A stretch of 64,000 nt of DNA, taken from assembly GCA_013399305.1 (NCBI GenBank), contig VXAI01000182.1, positions 937,197 through 1,001,196 of the forward strand, read 5' to 3'. Shown here piece by piece: positions 40,701 to 55,700 of the stretch. Within the stretch, counting starts at the first letter, position 1; every line of letters begins with the position of its first letter. The notes under the pieces are model-generated. The model saw only the letters and a list, made by a program, of their open reading frames with translations, did no database searches and had not been told where the DNA came from. A program made the translations under genes and the position numbers. The stretch comes from Rostratula benghalensis (lineage: Eukaryota > Chordata > Aves > Charadriiformes > Rostratulidae).

Positions 40701-43700
40701 ACTATTGCCTGGTGACATTACTCACTCTCAATAATGAGTCCAGTGCGCAGTCAACAACTACCTTAATTTTATTACACATCAGTAGCTTTTGAGATCCGTT
40801 TGAAAAAAAAAAAAAAAAGAGATGACCTGGTGCAGCTGAACCAATCTGCTTCATTAACAAACAACTCTATTTGAAGTGACTTGTAGGAACACTGCATTTA
40901 ACAGCAGAAATGTATCTTCACTATCAAGTTAACCAAATAACTGAAAATTTTACAGCAGATTTGACTGATCTAGACAAAGGGGGGAAATACTGACTACAGA
41001 CACAAAAAGTTAACTCTGAATACACTATTATGTTGCTACTGCAGTAAGAAATGTGAAGAACTGCGGAGCCAGTGTTTGTATTCCACCATGCTGCATGTTG
41101 GAGACCCAGTGCTGGACAAGTCCTCACTCATTATGAGACAGAGCATCATCTCCATCGTAACCTATCAGATATCATGATGTCTCTGTAAGAGGAGAAAAAG
41201 GGTGTGGGGAAGATGTCCACAGGGTTTCAAAGATCCAGGGGAAAACCCAGGTAAGAAAAAGCCAAGTAGTGAAGCTTTGCAGCCTGAACACTCTCAAAGG
41301 GCTTTTAGGGTCAGTAAAACTTCTGCCCCTGATGGCTTCCTTCTTGGCAAGAAACACAACTGCTTTCAGAAACAAGAGGAGGTGCAGATGAAAAAAGAGA
41401 AAGAGAAGGCATCTATGACCCCCACACACAGAGGGACAGGTGGGTTGGCTGAAGAAATGAAGAACGATCCACCTTCCCCAGCTTGAGATGGCTTCCTGCA
41501 TCAACAAAAGCCCGTGGTCAAACATCATCTCAAGTTCAAATCGTACAGCACAAAGGAGCAAAGAAATAATAAACCCCATCCTCAGTGTCAGTCAGCACTT
41601 CAGTGGGAAGCTGCGGGGCACTGACACAGGCTCTGTCACTTGGATTTCTATTGCGATTCCCTTTTCTCACACAATATTTACGTGCCCGCCGTACAGGTTA
41701 ATTCACTCCCAAGAGAGCTGCCTGTGAACACAGGAACAGGTCTGGCTTTTCAGAACCTTTTCAAACACACAGATGACTGTGTCACCCTAAAACCACTGAC
41801 CTTTGTGCACACTGAGCAAGCTCTAAACCCTGGCATGCCAGCTAGCACTGAATTCGTAGACAAAGCTCTCTCGTCTACCAAGCGAAACAAGATGAGGCTG
41901 GCCTTTTAGGAACGATTTAATGCAAGAACTGTTTCCTTGCCACTGGAATACAAGCCAGATAAAGCAGTTTTCAAAACTTGTTTCCCCTCCTGCTTCTGTA
42001 CCCATGTGCTGGTAATGCCTTTACCCAGCTTGACAGCAAGTGGGGCAGCTCCCGCAAACTGGAGCCACATTCAAGTGCAGTATTGCTATTTTTTTCCCCG
42101 ATTTCTCAAGTCCTTCTCGCAAACCAAAGAAAAGTGAATCACAGTATGGCTGCAGGCCTCAAATATCAGGAATCTGAGAAGGCTTGATGTCAGTATTTCT
42201 CCACACACACACCAATTCCTGACTAATGTCACAAGGAGCTCGCCTGTTCCTTACAAAGCCCATTCGGGATGTACTCACCAGAAAATGGAGTTACAAAGTA
42301 AAAGAGAGAATTTCTACCATTACACACAGTGTACTTGCCACATTCAAGAAATCCAACGACAGAGAGGTATGCTATGCTGACTAGATACATTAACTTTTAA
42401 GAAACTCCTTAAAAAAGGTGCTTTTTGTCAAAAGAAGATAAAGCACCCTATTTGTTAATTATACTGGTTACACTCAATTATTGCACATGGATTGAAACAA
42501 CTCTGCCCCACAGTGCATTTCTAGGAATGTATATTCATTCCAAACAACAACCTCAGACTGCTTTTGATGAAAACTACACACAATGTGGAAGGTATGCAAA
42601 GAGTAAGGCAGCTGCCAAACAACCTTGGACAGTCAAGGTACCCATTTCATCTTCTGAAAGAGTAATCTTGAGGCAGCTCTGTCTGATAACAGGTCAGAAA
42701 ACATCTAGTGTTTTCACTTCATGGAGAACAGCTACCATTTAGACATTCTAAATAAATAAATTCGTTTTTAGGCCACATCCTTCTGAATTGCACCAGACTC
42801 TTTAATTACTTTATGTAGACATCAGTGAATCCAGACAAATGAGTATTTCTATTCAGCTGCCATTGAAGAGACGAATCATCCTTAACTTTGAGGAGGATTA
42901 ATTTTCCCTGGAGACAAGGACATAACCTTGGGACTTGTCACTCTACACACTTTTCTTCTTCCTCTTACTCTTCTCCTATCTGCCTCCTCGAACATTTCTG
43001 TTTCACTGCTGTATTACAGACATATGATTCAGACATCAGAGATGGTTGGTTCAGTCACCTTTATTTGGTTCCCCACAGGAGCTATAGATCTGATGCAGAG
43101 ACAGACAACCAGCTCTTCCCACAAGATTTGTATAGCTGCTTCTATTTTTAAGTTTGTTATTTCACGACAGAAGAGGGGCATTAGCAGTTCAGGAAACCAA
43201 GGCGGGTGTGAAGTGGGGAGAGGAGAATGAGCAACCTCAACCCCACTTCAGGAAATGTCTTTAAGTGCACATGAAATGAGCTGGAACGATGGCTCTGAAG
43301 AGTTTTCAACCAGTTCACAGCACGGGCTACTGCACAACTTTCTTCCCTCATGTTACTGCTCCTACCACCTCTGGAAGAAGCATCCCTAGAGAAAACAGAA
43401 GAGTTTATGGACTATGATTCATTCAACACCTGCTGCTATTAAGGCTCTTAGAAGAGATACCGCTTCTAGTTGAGAATCCAGCAATTCACTTTGCATAAAA
43501 TGCTTTATCATTCATAAGGAGGACAAGGGAAGCAGGAAGAAGCTCAGTCGTGGCAAATATAAATTGGATGAAGTCCATTTGACGCTCAAAGATGACTGTG
43601 CACAAATAGACTCCATTTTCTCTCTCTAGGAAAGCGGAAAGCTTTAGCGGAGGTTTGTGTTACAAAGGAGAGATCAGAATTTAATCACCATGTCTATCTT

Positions 43701-46700
43701 GGAAGCTTCCTTCTGTCCCCCCAAATCAGTGTAGCTTGGAAGCAGAGAGGAAAAAAAAAAAAAAAAAAAAAAAAAGAGGCTATATCTTCTATGTGAGTTG
43801 ATATCTTCTATGTGAATTCATGGAATCAGAACACAGGCTGAGAGAGTTGGGGTTGTTCAGCCTGGAGAAGAGAAGGGACCTTACAGCAGCCTCCCTGTAT
43901 CTGAAGGGTGCTTACAAGAAAGCTGGAGATGGACTTTTTACAAGGGCATGCAGCGACAGGAGAAGGGGTAATGGCTTCAGATTGGAAGAAGGGAGAGTTA
44001 GATTAGATATCAGGAAGACATTTTTCACTATGAGAGTGGTGAGGCACTGAAACAGTTTGACCAGGGAAGTTGTAGATGCCCCATCCCCAGAAGTGTTCAA
44101 AGTCAGGCTGGATGGGGCTTTAAGCAACCTGGTCTCGTGAGAGGTGTCCCTGCCCAGGGCAGGGGGACTGGAGCATGAGGTCCCTTCCAACATAAACCAT
44201 TCTACGATTCTAAAAGGAAGCTACAGAGACAGCAAGATCATTCAGGCTGGAGACTAATGGCAGAAGAGAAACACCCTTCTAGCAGTACCCACTGGTATTT
44301 CTGGAGAAACCTTCCCACCAAAGGCATGCTGGTTTGCGTCAAGAAGCATTTGTATCTTTGCAATCTGCTGATGGCTCAGGCAAAGAGAAGTCCATCATCC
44401 AACCAAAGCTTAAGAACCAGAAGTACAAAGTACATGAGAGAAAACTTGCCCCCTCACCAACTCAAGGTACCACAGGTCTGTGTTCACCAAGAGGTTGTAA
44501 AGGTTTTATGAAACAATTCAGCGAAAGAGCCGGCTGTATTACAGAGTGTCCACTGAAACACCCAGTAACTGGCACTCCTCTCCTGCCTCCCTGTACTCCA
44601 CAACACAAATAGGAAGTAAAACAGATTATCTGCCTGTAGCTACCAGACTGGGAAGTTAAAAAAAATGCTGCCCTAGGACTCTATCTCTTGGTGCTTCTTG
44701 AATTGAGACACATGTTAAAAAAAAAAAAAAAAAAAAAAAGAGAGATTACAAATTGCCAGTAAAACTAATACTCCGATGCTACTAGAAAAAGAGATTTTTC
44801 TCAACTCTTCAGTTTCTCTTAAACCAAAGAAAATCAAATCACTTAACTAAGAGCTTAACAAAAGAAAGCTGTTTAACAGGTAGCAACTGCTCCCCTATTT
44901 CCTTGGGTCACTGCTCTCAAATAATGACTTGGGGACAATTCATCCACCAAGTTGCCATAACAGCCTTTGAAGGCTGGGCAGTAGGAGCAGGCCAAGCACG
45001 GCAGCAGAACAGCAGAAGCCACCAGGCATTCAGCCCTAGGTAGTCACTACAGCAGCTGTAACCTCTTCAGCAGCCTTTTAACTCTAAATAAAACCAAGCA
45101 GGCTTATGTATACATCCTCACTCCTCCAGACGCAGAGAGTGTACCTTTCTGGCCTTGTTCCTACCTAGGGAGCACTTCAGAAACTCGCAGTAAGATCATT
45201 AAAAGCAAAGCTGTTACGTTTATAATGGATAAATCTAAACCCACCAATTTAGTTTTCAATGTGACTGTTCAAGCTGAGGGAAATGTAAAGGTGAAACAAA
45301 CAGCACAGCTGAGCCAGCTTTGCACACATAGTGCTCTTTTGATTAACAAAAGATAATTTACTTAAAAAAATAAAAATCCAGGCAACTTCAAACCCTGTTT
45401 GAAGTTGTTGGGGGGACTTTATTTTTCATAGCTGTTAAAACCATACCTAGAACTACTGTGACCAGGACCAGAGAGAAATGATTAACTTCTTTACTTGTTA
45501 ATTTGATTTTATTCAACAGTATAACAGCAGGCTGACTCCTAGGGTATGCAGAGATGGCCTTAAAGACCAGTTTTCCCTTTTCATGTACCTAACAACAGAG
45601 TGTTTGAAATGATCAAAATAGTAAAGATGGCAGTTGGAGAACAGCTAGTATCTGGGACAATGATGATAGAAGAACAACTGGGGCAAGACTCCCCTCTGCC
45701 TAGTGACCCAGAGAGGGGCTGGACATCATTAGAGTCCCCTGAGTGAGCAGAGGAATGAGCAGACAGCTGGACAGGTGACATTGGAGACCAGACAGCAGTT
45801 TTGTGGGCTGGGTTATGTACTCCAGGTGCTTGGAAGCTGCTAGAAAGAAAAATCAGACCTGGTCTTATTAGCAATTTGGAGCAAGTTCCTAAACTAGGAA
45901 AGCATGGGCTTGAGAGAAAGTGGAACCTCTGAGTAAGAGCGCTGGAGACCTCTCAACGACAGAGCAGGAAGGTACCTGAACAGCTCTGTTCCCTCCAATG
46001 TAACATCAGAACACAGGAGGCTCTTTTTCTCCTAGGGACACTGGAAAGAGCACTAAAATAAAATTACAAGATTTACAGAGTAGAAGTTCTGTCAGAACTA
46101 ATTCTATTGGTTATTTGGTTTTGGTTTTAATTGAAAACACATCAAGAACAGCATATATTTTTAAGCAAAACTTCTCTTTCTTTATTCTAAAAAAGCAGTG
46201 ACTTCCAACTCCCTATGCATCTTCAACTTATGCTCCTTGCTGCACCCGTTCTGGACAAAGATCCAGAATTTTATTCCATAGTTCTATCAAAGAAAGAAGA
46301 ACTTCTACACACCAGTAAATTCACTCTAAAACGGTTCAAAGAAAGTAGAGGTGTCTTATTCTTATGCCTTCCCACATACATGTATAGCAAGCACTGATTT
46401 CTCTATTTTTTTGGAGAAATATTAGTTCAAGATTTCTTTCTGAGATCCTTTCTTTGATCATGCTGCTTTTCTTCCCTCCAAAAAGCAAGCACATGCTCTG
46501 ACAACTCTGCAAGAATGCTTAGCTCCTACACAATCCTGCACAGATAAAAAGTAGTAACTCTTCTTTCAACAAAGTAGGTAAAACCTATTGCCCTGTTTTA
46601 GAGTGGGAGAACAAAGGCAAGAAGTCAGCAGCAGCGGAAGAAGATAGGAAGTACCGACTCTGAGCACTTCATTTTGCGAGCGTTAATTCTATGTTTAAAT

Positions 46701-49700
46701 GAAATTTCTGTTTCCTGTCTGCTGGCAGATGAGAACATAATGTGCAGGAGCAGCTCAGGACAGCTTCTGGGACAGCCACAACGTGATCCTGCAAATGGGA
46801 TGTACCAGTGGGAGCCAGCAGACCTGAATTCTGCCCCCAGCACTGACTCACTGCGTAATTTCTGTTCCAGTCAATCAAATCTTTCGTCTCCAGCTTCTCC
46901 ATTTTGCAGAGCAGCACCTGGTGAAATCTGCCCACTTTTCATCAAGCACGTTGAAATCTAGATGAATATTTCTGTAAGAATACAAAATATTACTGATACA
47001 AGTTCCAACTTCTTTGAAGGTCTGGAGAGGAAAAGCTCCAGGAAGATGCACTTATGAAGACAAACTGGATGAGCGCTGCCAGAACTAAGCCTTGGTTCAG
47101 TAACAGGGTTGTGCCTGGAGTGAGCTTATGAAAAATCTTGATCAGGGATGGTTTTGTGAATTGGGATACAAGCTTTGTGGAAAGCAGATGGAAAGTAAAA
47201 TCAGCGATCCCGTTAATCTAAGTTTCACACAGAAAATAAACACTGAATATACAAATACCAAACCCTGGCCCTGGATGTGAGTTCAAGATGCAAATACGGA
47301 TTCAAAGCAAGACGAATAAACCGATACTCCCAAGTGCCAAGCAGTTATTAACACATTTTATAAGATTAACACCTGCGTAACAGCAGATAATGCACAAACA
47401 TCATTAAGTCATCAGCTGGTCCTCATTTACACACAATAGGGTATGAACACACATGCTGCACAAGTTCAGCTTTAATGGACCAACTCTCGAGGCTTCACAA
47501 TTCATTGGAAACTGCTTCATCCTGAATTACTTTGAGGAAGCTTTGACATGGGAAGGACTGAACAAGGAGGTGGAGGGGCTAACATAGTTTCTAAACTAGC
47601 TTGTCTATGCAGCAAGCAGGTGAAGACTGGAAATTTTGAATTCTGCATCACTGACTTTTTACTCACATCATCACACCAATTTTCAGTGCATGATTCTCCA
47701 AATATTTTTTTTTGACCTGGTGACTTTTCCACACTTTTAAGCCCAGGAGTGAAACGCAGGAAGAGGTTTCCTTGCCAGCCAGCTCCTCCCTCTTAATTCT
47801 AGTTCCAAGAACATAATGAAACTAACAGAGGAAGTTTCTGAAGCAAGGAGGAGCAGTGAGAACAAGAAAACAAGGTTAGCCAGAAAGACTGTCATTCGTT
47901 ATATAATCCAGCCTTTGGGTAACTGGACATTTAGGGAAAAGGGCTGAGAGAATGTTGGAGGCATCAGCCTCTGCAGCATTATGTCACCTGGGCTGCTAAT
48001 TACTTAGCAGGTATGATACTTGTACAGGAAAAAAGAAAAACACCAAAAACCAAAGCCATTTATTTCTAGGACAAAAGACTATGAATCCTCACAATGCTTG
48101 CAGAAAGAGGGCACAAAAATTTAATACATTCTGCTCCCATTTAAATGGATTTCTTTTCAAGGAGCTAGTTCTCTGCTTTCTCCCTTCTGCCAGCCTCCCC
48201 AACTCCATTGTGCTGTCCTGCATAATACCTTTTTGTCAACCATGTTCTAAATTTTGTGCTCTTATTCTTTCAATGCGTAAGAAGCTTGTTCTCTATTGCT
48301 CAGGAATACACAGCAATTGCTACTCCTGAAATACACCAAAAGCGCAAACTATTTTAGGTGGCACTGAAGAATGAAGAGAGGAAGTGGTACAATACATTTT
48401 TTTCAAAATAATATGTTAGACTCAAACACATTTCAAAGGTAATTAGGAGGAGGAAAGTATTTATAATCTCAGATACTCAATGGTAAAGTCTTGCCAGCAA
48501 GCATTTGATTTCCTTTTATGCAGTGAAGCAAGTGTCAAAACTTAGGATGGAAGAGAAATGTATCTTTAATAAAGTGAGCAAACTATCCTGTGCTTCATAA
48601 AAGCAGGAGAAAAGTGTTGCGACGGTAAAGTGTTCAAGTAAGGGGACTGGTATTTAAAGGGATTCAGCTCTTTGCTGGACTGAAAGCAAAGCACGTGAGT
48701 GGTTGTACCATACCCTGGAGATCAGAAAGAGAGAACAGGATTAAACATATAAGGCTGCTCCTCAAACTAAGTCAGCTGTTCAGATACTTGAATGTAGTAA
48801 GTAAACCGTATCCCTTCCTGTCCAGACCCTTCATCCCCCTAAGCTCAGAGACTCTTGCTTTTGCAGGTCCCCAGCACATCCCAGTGCCTCTCACCATTCC
48901 ATTCCCCCTGACATTTTCTCCAGCACCATCCCCCACCTATTCCCACCCTTGTGACACATTCCCCCCCACCTTTGTCCTGAACATCTCTCCCTTTCCCATT
49001 CGACATCTGCCAGCTCAAATTCTCTACCAGTTCCTCTGCCTCCTGCAGCTGCATCTCGCTGACCATACCAGCTGGTTCCCAGTACTGCCAGCGCTACTGG
49101 CTTCAGTCACCAGCTCCTCAGCACTCCCCCCCGACACAAAGTCTGATCTCTAACAGGCACTGAACAAAATTCAAACTTGGACTGTGACTTCCAAGAACTT
49201 ACCTACACACAACTCAGAGCATAAGCAGGACACAGTTATCAAGAGATTTGTACAAAACAGCATGAATCATAGAATCACAGAATGGTTAGAGTTGGAAGGG
49301 ACCTTAAAGATCATCAAGCTCCAACCCCCCTGCCATGGGCAGGGACACCTCTCACAAGACCAGGTTGCTCAAAGCCCCATCCAGCCTGGCCTTGAACATT
49401 CCCAGGGATGTGAAATCCACAACTTCCCTGGGCAACCTGGGCCAGTGTCTCACCCCCCTCAGAGTAAAGAATTTCTTCCTGAGATCTAATCTAAATCTCC
49501 CCTCTTTGTCTAAAACCAGTTACCCCTCATGAACAAATACAGCACCTGCAGAAGGGGGCGGGGGGGGGGGAAGAGTGAAGAAAATAGCTCCATCTTTATA
49601 AAGCTCCTCTGAAAAGCACACAGGCCAATCCATACCCTACTGCATGACAGGGACATTTCTCCATATCAGTAATGGAAACTCCTCGACACCTGATAGACTC

Positions 49701-52700
49701 ACCATCTCATGCTGGACCAGGCCAAGAAAACCACTCTGAGGAAAAACTGCTCAGCTACTGCTTTGCTTTGCAAAGTGAGCAAAATAAGGTCCCCTTGAAA
49801 AAAAAACCCCAGTAACTGAGGCTCAGAAAGGGATGGCTACTTGCCTGAAGCTGAAAAGAGATGAGAATCACAGAACCCTGACTTGAGCGAGTAGACAATG
49901 GCATTCACTGCTGTGTGCACACACAACAAAATCTTCCTTCTCCTCCAAAGCCATTTCTGTAGGACAAAAGCCATTCTTAATACACGAGATCTAGGGGCAA
50001 AACCCCATATCCTTTCCTAGAGCATCCGGCAGGCATTCAAATACATTGTACTTTTTCAGTATCTAACCTGACTGATATAAAAAATTCTATCAATAAACTT
50101 GAAGTGACCAGCTCAGTTTATCCTATTTATATTCTAGTCTAAGAAGAGAATTTCTGTATGTGCTTCTACAGTTCAGTCCTGGTTTTCAGTTGCATATAAC
50201 TGTGTGTCTCACAAGCAAGTACAACTCCAACGTATCATCTGGCTTCCAAGTGAAGTTACTGGGTTTGACTCAGTTTCCAGGAAACACCCATTTTGATGCT
50301 TCACCACTACAAAACCACGAACGATACGAACCCAAGGCAGAGCCACAATGTGCAGTTGGGGACCAGGCTTCCCAGTGTTGGTTAGTCTGGATACAGCCTG
50401 GTATTAAGGCAGCAGCCAGATTCAGATTGCAGTTCACTAGGGTCACATTTGATTTAGAGTTATGTGGAACCCATGTGAGGCTCCAAGACTTCGCCTTTAT
50501 CAGAAACCACAAAGTCATATTTACATTCCTGGCTGTGCTGGTGTTTTATCAGGCTCTCCTACTTGGTTTTATTCACAGCACACAGTAGTCTACAGAAGTG
50601 GACAGCAAGTGATCTGCCTTAGGGTATGGCTGAGAAATAAATACTAAGCCACCACAACCACCTGAAATCCTGTCAGCAGTAATACATGCCCATCCATATC
50701 AACATAGAAATTTGAAGGCTTTTCCATCAAATGCCAGTCTTTCTGGCTTCTCTGCATTAAACTAGATATATCTCATATGGAAACATGCTTAAAACCCAAA
50801 CAAACCAAAAAGCCATCATCAAACCAGACACAATTAAAATGCAGCCAATCGCACTGTCCACCTGTCCAACTGCAGTCCCTGCTTGTGTGTGTGTCTCCCA
50901 TGATCACTACTGAAATACTCCAACTTCTCAGTATCAGAAAGATTTCGTAGATTGTGGCAAAATCATGGTTAACAATTTTTTTGGCAGAACAAGTTTCCCA
51001 TTTTGTGGGCAGTTGGCTCAGTACAGGAACACCTAGACAACACCTACACTAGTGCTTGAATAGAAGACAAAACCTCCCAGATGATTCCACTATTTCTTCT
51101 TTCAATCCAAGACTGTTCTTTTCTCACCACCACCCCCAATTCAAATTGCATGCTTAAAAAATACACACACACACTTGAGAATACAAACTGAACAACTTCC
51201 ACAGCTTCCACTCCACGCTGGTGTTATTGCTTCAGCTCTGTTTACAGTGTGAATCAGTCATTTTCACAGGAATGAACTATGATGGCATGAAGAAAGCATC
51301 TGTGTCATCAATAAGTGAACAAAGGAGGACAGTTAAAGTTCAGAAGGAACAATACAAAACTTTCCTATGAATACAGACATTAATAGTTCTGTACTTACTT
51401 AGGAAAAGTTTTCTATTCCAGCTGTATTTTTAGAGAAAAAGTGCATTAGGGAGACTTAGGAAGAAATATTAACATGCAGGCTATGTATAATCAGTCATTT
51501 GTGGCATAAGCATCACTAGACTATCTGTACAACTGCTTGCCCATCTGACTGCTGTGACTGCAGAATAATTTCTTAGGTGCCCTCAAAGGGCTATTGTCAA
51601 AACAAAGTTAGTCATGGTACTGCCTGGCACCAAAATCAACTTTGGTAATTACGTAAGGTGGCAGCAATACCACTTGGCTGGCTTGTTTACCAGTGACATT
51701 GCACAATTGAAGTGGAACATGCTTGCCAGAGGTGGCTGCAGTTCAAGATGGAAATACGCTCCCAGAGTTACCAGGCGCTGCAAGGCGGCCAGCAATCCCT
51801 TCAGCAGCCAGAGAGAAAAAGTGCAGGACCCTGCAAAGCGTAGAGAGGTAACTGTCTAATCAACACAGAACAATGTTACAGCCACTACTTATAAAAGGAG
51901 ACATTAATTTAGGAAGCAATGGCTACCAGCTCAATCACGTACAGGATGTAAGATTTTGAACACAATCATTGCACGAGTGGCAGTGTCTACGGCCGTGGAA
52001 GTGAGTGTGACCAGGCACAGCTTAGCACAGGGCACAGGCAAACCTTTCTGGTGAAACACAAACCATTAGGCACCACTCATCTACTCAGAAGTTGTCCCAG
52101 CCAGCCTTAGCTGTTTGTTCTTCTCTTTTGTCCTCCCCACGCTGTTTCAGCCAAGAACACACCTACCTGCTGCTATCACCACCGTGTACCCTCTGTAGGA
52201 GAGGCACCCTGAGCTCATTTGTTCAAGTAAGTTCGGTGAGTAATTCTGTCAAATGAACTGGTGTGTGTTCATGCAGCTAATTACACAGCAAGTTAAACAT
52301 CGTGCTGGGAGAGAGCAAGCAGGTGGATGGAACACAGAGTACCACGATCCAATGAGAAATGCAGAGCTGGCTGTGGCTCCAAATTAAAACTCCTGAGCAA
52401 ACATGTACATTTCCACTAACATTTGATATTTACTAGGCAGTGCTATTAGTAGCTTACTAAGTAGTTACTGCTATAGTAGTTACTATTTCTGCTTAGCAAT
52501 TGGCAATTATTCAAACATGGGCTGAACAAATCTCATACAAGTTTAAGTGAGATTTGAGGGGTTACAGGAAGATTTTCAGTTGTGACCCTCACAAACCCAT
52601 CAGGAAGAAAAATGGTAGGATTATGAAAGACAGCTTTGTTCCTTCTTTTCCTAAGCCTGACGACTAAGATAAAGCTATTTTCCTTAGGCTCATAAGTGAA

Positions 52701-55700
52701 TAAGAAATTGTTGTCCATAAGGCTGCTTAATTCAGCAAAGATTTTTCTCCTTAGACTCCAAATTGCCTCCAATCTGCTGGTTTGCCCTCACTCGAAGGCA
52801 GGCAGACAGACCTCCCTGATGTTGCTGAAGCTGTCTCTATCACTGGTTTTGCACCTGTGCCAGATCAGACGTCTTGACCACCAGTTTGCCTATCAGCCAT
52901 CACAACTCTTAGGTCTAAATTAAAATCAAACATACCACCCCTTCTAAAAGCAATAAAGTTTGCAGAGTCAGATTTGGTGAAGACCAAAGTTCATTGTACT
53001 GCGCAGATGGAGTAAGAGTCTTTGTTGCAAAGAACTTCCACTGTAAATCAGCATTTAAATCCAAATCCCTTCTAAGCCTGGCTACTTTCCCATGACCTCC
53101 AAAATCAGGTATAACATACTGTTACTTCATCCAGGTTATTAAGCTGTAAAATAGCTAACAAAAACCCAAACCCAACCAACCACCAACAAAAAAAGCCCTA
53201 ATGAAAGCATCACAATGATTAATCATCGGAAATAAGTTCTAAATTTCTCAGCTAAATACAAAGGTAGCCAGGGCACTACTGAGAATTGTCCACAATTAGA
53301 ACAAAAACTTGATTTCAGAGCAGTCTATTTTAGTTTTTCTCAGTCTAATTAGTTAACACTACTAAAATAGTTCAGAAGTTTCAGTATCTGCTACAAAGCC
53401 ATCGGCGGCTCTTTCATGCAAATAGGCAGGTGCCGAGAAAACCCAACAGACTGAAGAGACCTCGCAGCCACGTTTCTCTCCAGCATGTCCACATCCAGCA
53501 CACAGGAGTTACTTCATTTTTACTCCTGTCATTCTCAGCATCACAGCAATCTAAAACCCAGGGCTGGCACTTGCTGCTGAAGCTAAGCCTCCTGCTAACC
53601 ACATCAGGTAACACATGAGAAACCACCATTCAAGATGACCCAGGCTTTACAGTTTAATCTAATTAGGACTTTAACCATCCATCGATGCCAAAAGTACACG
53701 GGTGACACTGGGTCTTAAAGGCTCAAGGGGGGAAACACCCTTTCAGCTCCAGTGATAGAAGTCAAAATCCCCAATAAAATAGGTGTGAAGCTCCTTTGCT
53801 GACAAATTCTAACAAACCAGGGGGAGAGGCAACAATGAACAATCTGTCTCTCTCTTGCAGCCAAATCCGTTTTAAAAAATAAGAAAGAACCAGGCCTTCC
53901 GGAAAGACCAACTGATTTAGTAGTTCTGTAGGAGGCCTGGTGTCTCGTGACATGCATTAAACAGACCTGTACTGAAGGCTCCAATCTGGAAGCTGAAAAC
54001 TTGGTTCCTTACCAACATCACAGCAGGACTGTAGAGATTAGCGCAAATGAAATGCTTTGAAAAATGAAAAGCATTAGGTAAGTACTAAGTATTATTAAAA
54101 CCCTAAAGATATTTGGGACAGAAAAATTATTATTCACCTGAAGTTACTGTGAAAATATTATTTTATTTATAAATTAAATGCATTTTATATTAGTAAAAGG
54201 AAGCATTGATAAGCCAAGTACACAGAAGTCCTACAGAAAAAAAAAAAGTACAATACAAAATAGTACAAGTAAGAAAACAAGCTACTTCCTTATTTGATAC
54301 CAACCAATATGCCTCGGACCCATAGAGACAACTTCCAAGAAGCATGAAAAACTAAGTTTTTCTGTCTGGCCAAATATGAACCCACACGTCTAGGAGATAG
54401 GAAAGAGATTCAGTCACATGCACAGAAATGCCTTCTTTGACTTTTCGTTGGTGAAGAACTAAGTAGAAGAATTGGGACTTTTTTTGGTCATGGGCTGCTG
54501 CCATTTGTGCTTCCATCTTCTCCAGATAAGACTGTGGCAACCTATTCCTCTTGGAGCTATTTTGTGTGGAAACGGAGCTCGAGCTATACATTTCTAGCTG
54601 ATCCACTATGCCCCTCTCTACAACTGATATTAGCTGTCAATATCCTGCCACTCTAAAATAACAAAAATAAAATCTCTAAGTGGAAAATAACAAACAAACA
54701 AAACAAAAAGTAACAAACAAAACCAAACAAAAATAACCAAAAAAAGAACTGGCCTTCCCAAATGCCCTAGCAGGGCAGTTAAGGAGAGTGATTTCTTCAA
54801 ATGCATTAGCAGCACACACCTGTGAAATCTGTGGCCTCCAGAAGAATACAATAACCTTCCACTTAGAACCCCTGAATTTTGTACTCTAGGAGGTATGTAG
54901 GGACAATTTTAAAAGTTTATTAACAATCCAACCCTCTAATCATACACAGACTTAACACCCACTTTATAAAGTGTGTGCTAAAGACACAGAGGGAGCCAAA
55001 CTGTACCTGCCAAAGAGAATATCCAGTTGAAATCTCTGAAAGAAAGAACTTGCATTTTACATAATGAAAAACGTCACTTCTTCATTCAGAAACTTACTCC
55101 AGGGGGTAACCTTATTTCTCTAAGAGTATGGTACTGTATGTTCTATAGTTGACAGGAAGTAACTGTACGGGGTTTTTTTATATCTGCATCATACTTTACC
55201 TATGACAGTAAAATTTTCCAACCTCAGCAGATGAGGTTCCACTGACTGCACAATGAACAAAAACCACAACAGCTAAAAGCAGTCTCTAACCTTTGCAATA
55301 ATTTTGGTCCTGAACTTCATTCATGTTTCTAAAAGAGGAAAGCGGTTTGTTGCGTGTAGCAATTGATTTCTCTGTACCTTTAAATACAAAATTCTTGTTA
55401 TCAAGGGTAGTCTTTTAAAAATCCACCTTTGCAGAAGAAGTGAATTTCAGCTTATGTTATTTGAGAAGGTGCTTTGCAGTGTCTATTTCTAATCCTTCAA
55501 TCTGAATGACAAAGAAGTTATTTGCAATTGTGATTCTTTAAAATGCAGATCTGAACTGATGCCTCTATGTTTTTGTAACTCATTAACACAAACTCTGCAA
55601 CTCAGCCTTTACTTAACGTCTTTGTTCTGTTCCAAAGTGAAGCCCTAGTGCTGTCTCTTAAGATGATTACTCTTGGTGAGCCTGTGTTTCCACACACATA

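Noticed and set aside
48695..49153. 152-codon proline-rich ORF on plus strand in intron 1
   Set aside because: Low-complexity C/T-rich stretch with no recognised domain, no splice structure and no promoter; consistent with chance.
50160..50588. 142-codon ORF on plus strand in intron 1
   Set aside because: Has a hydrophobic C-terminus but no recognisable family, and a competing ORF on the other strand; probably chance.
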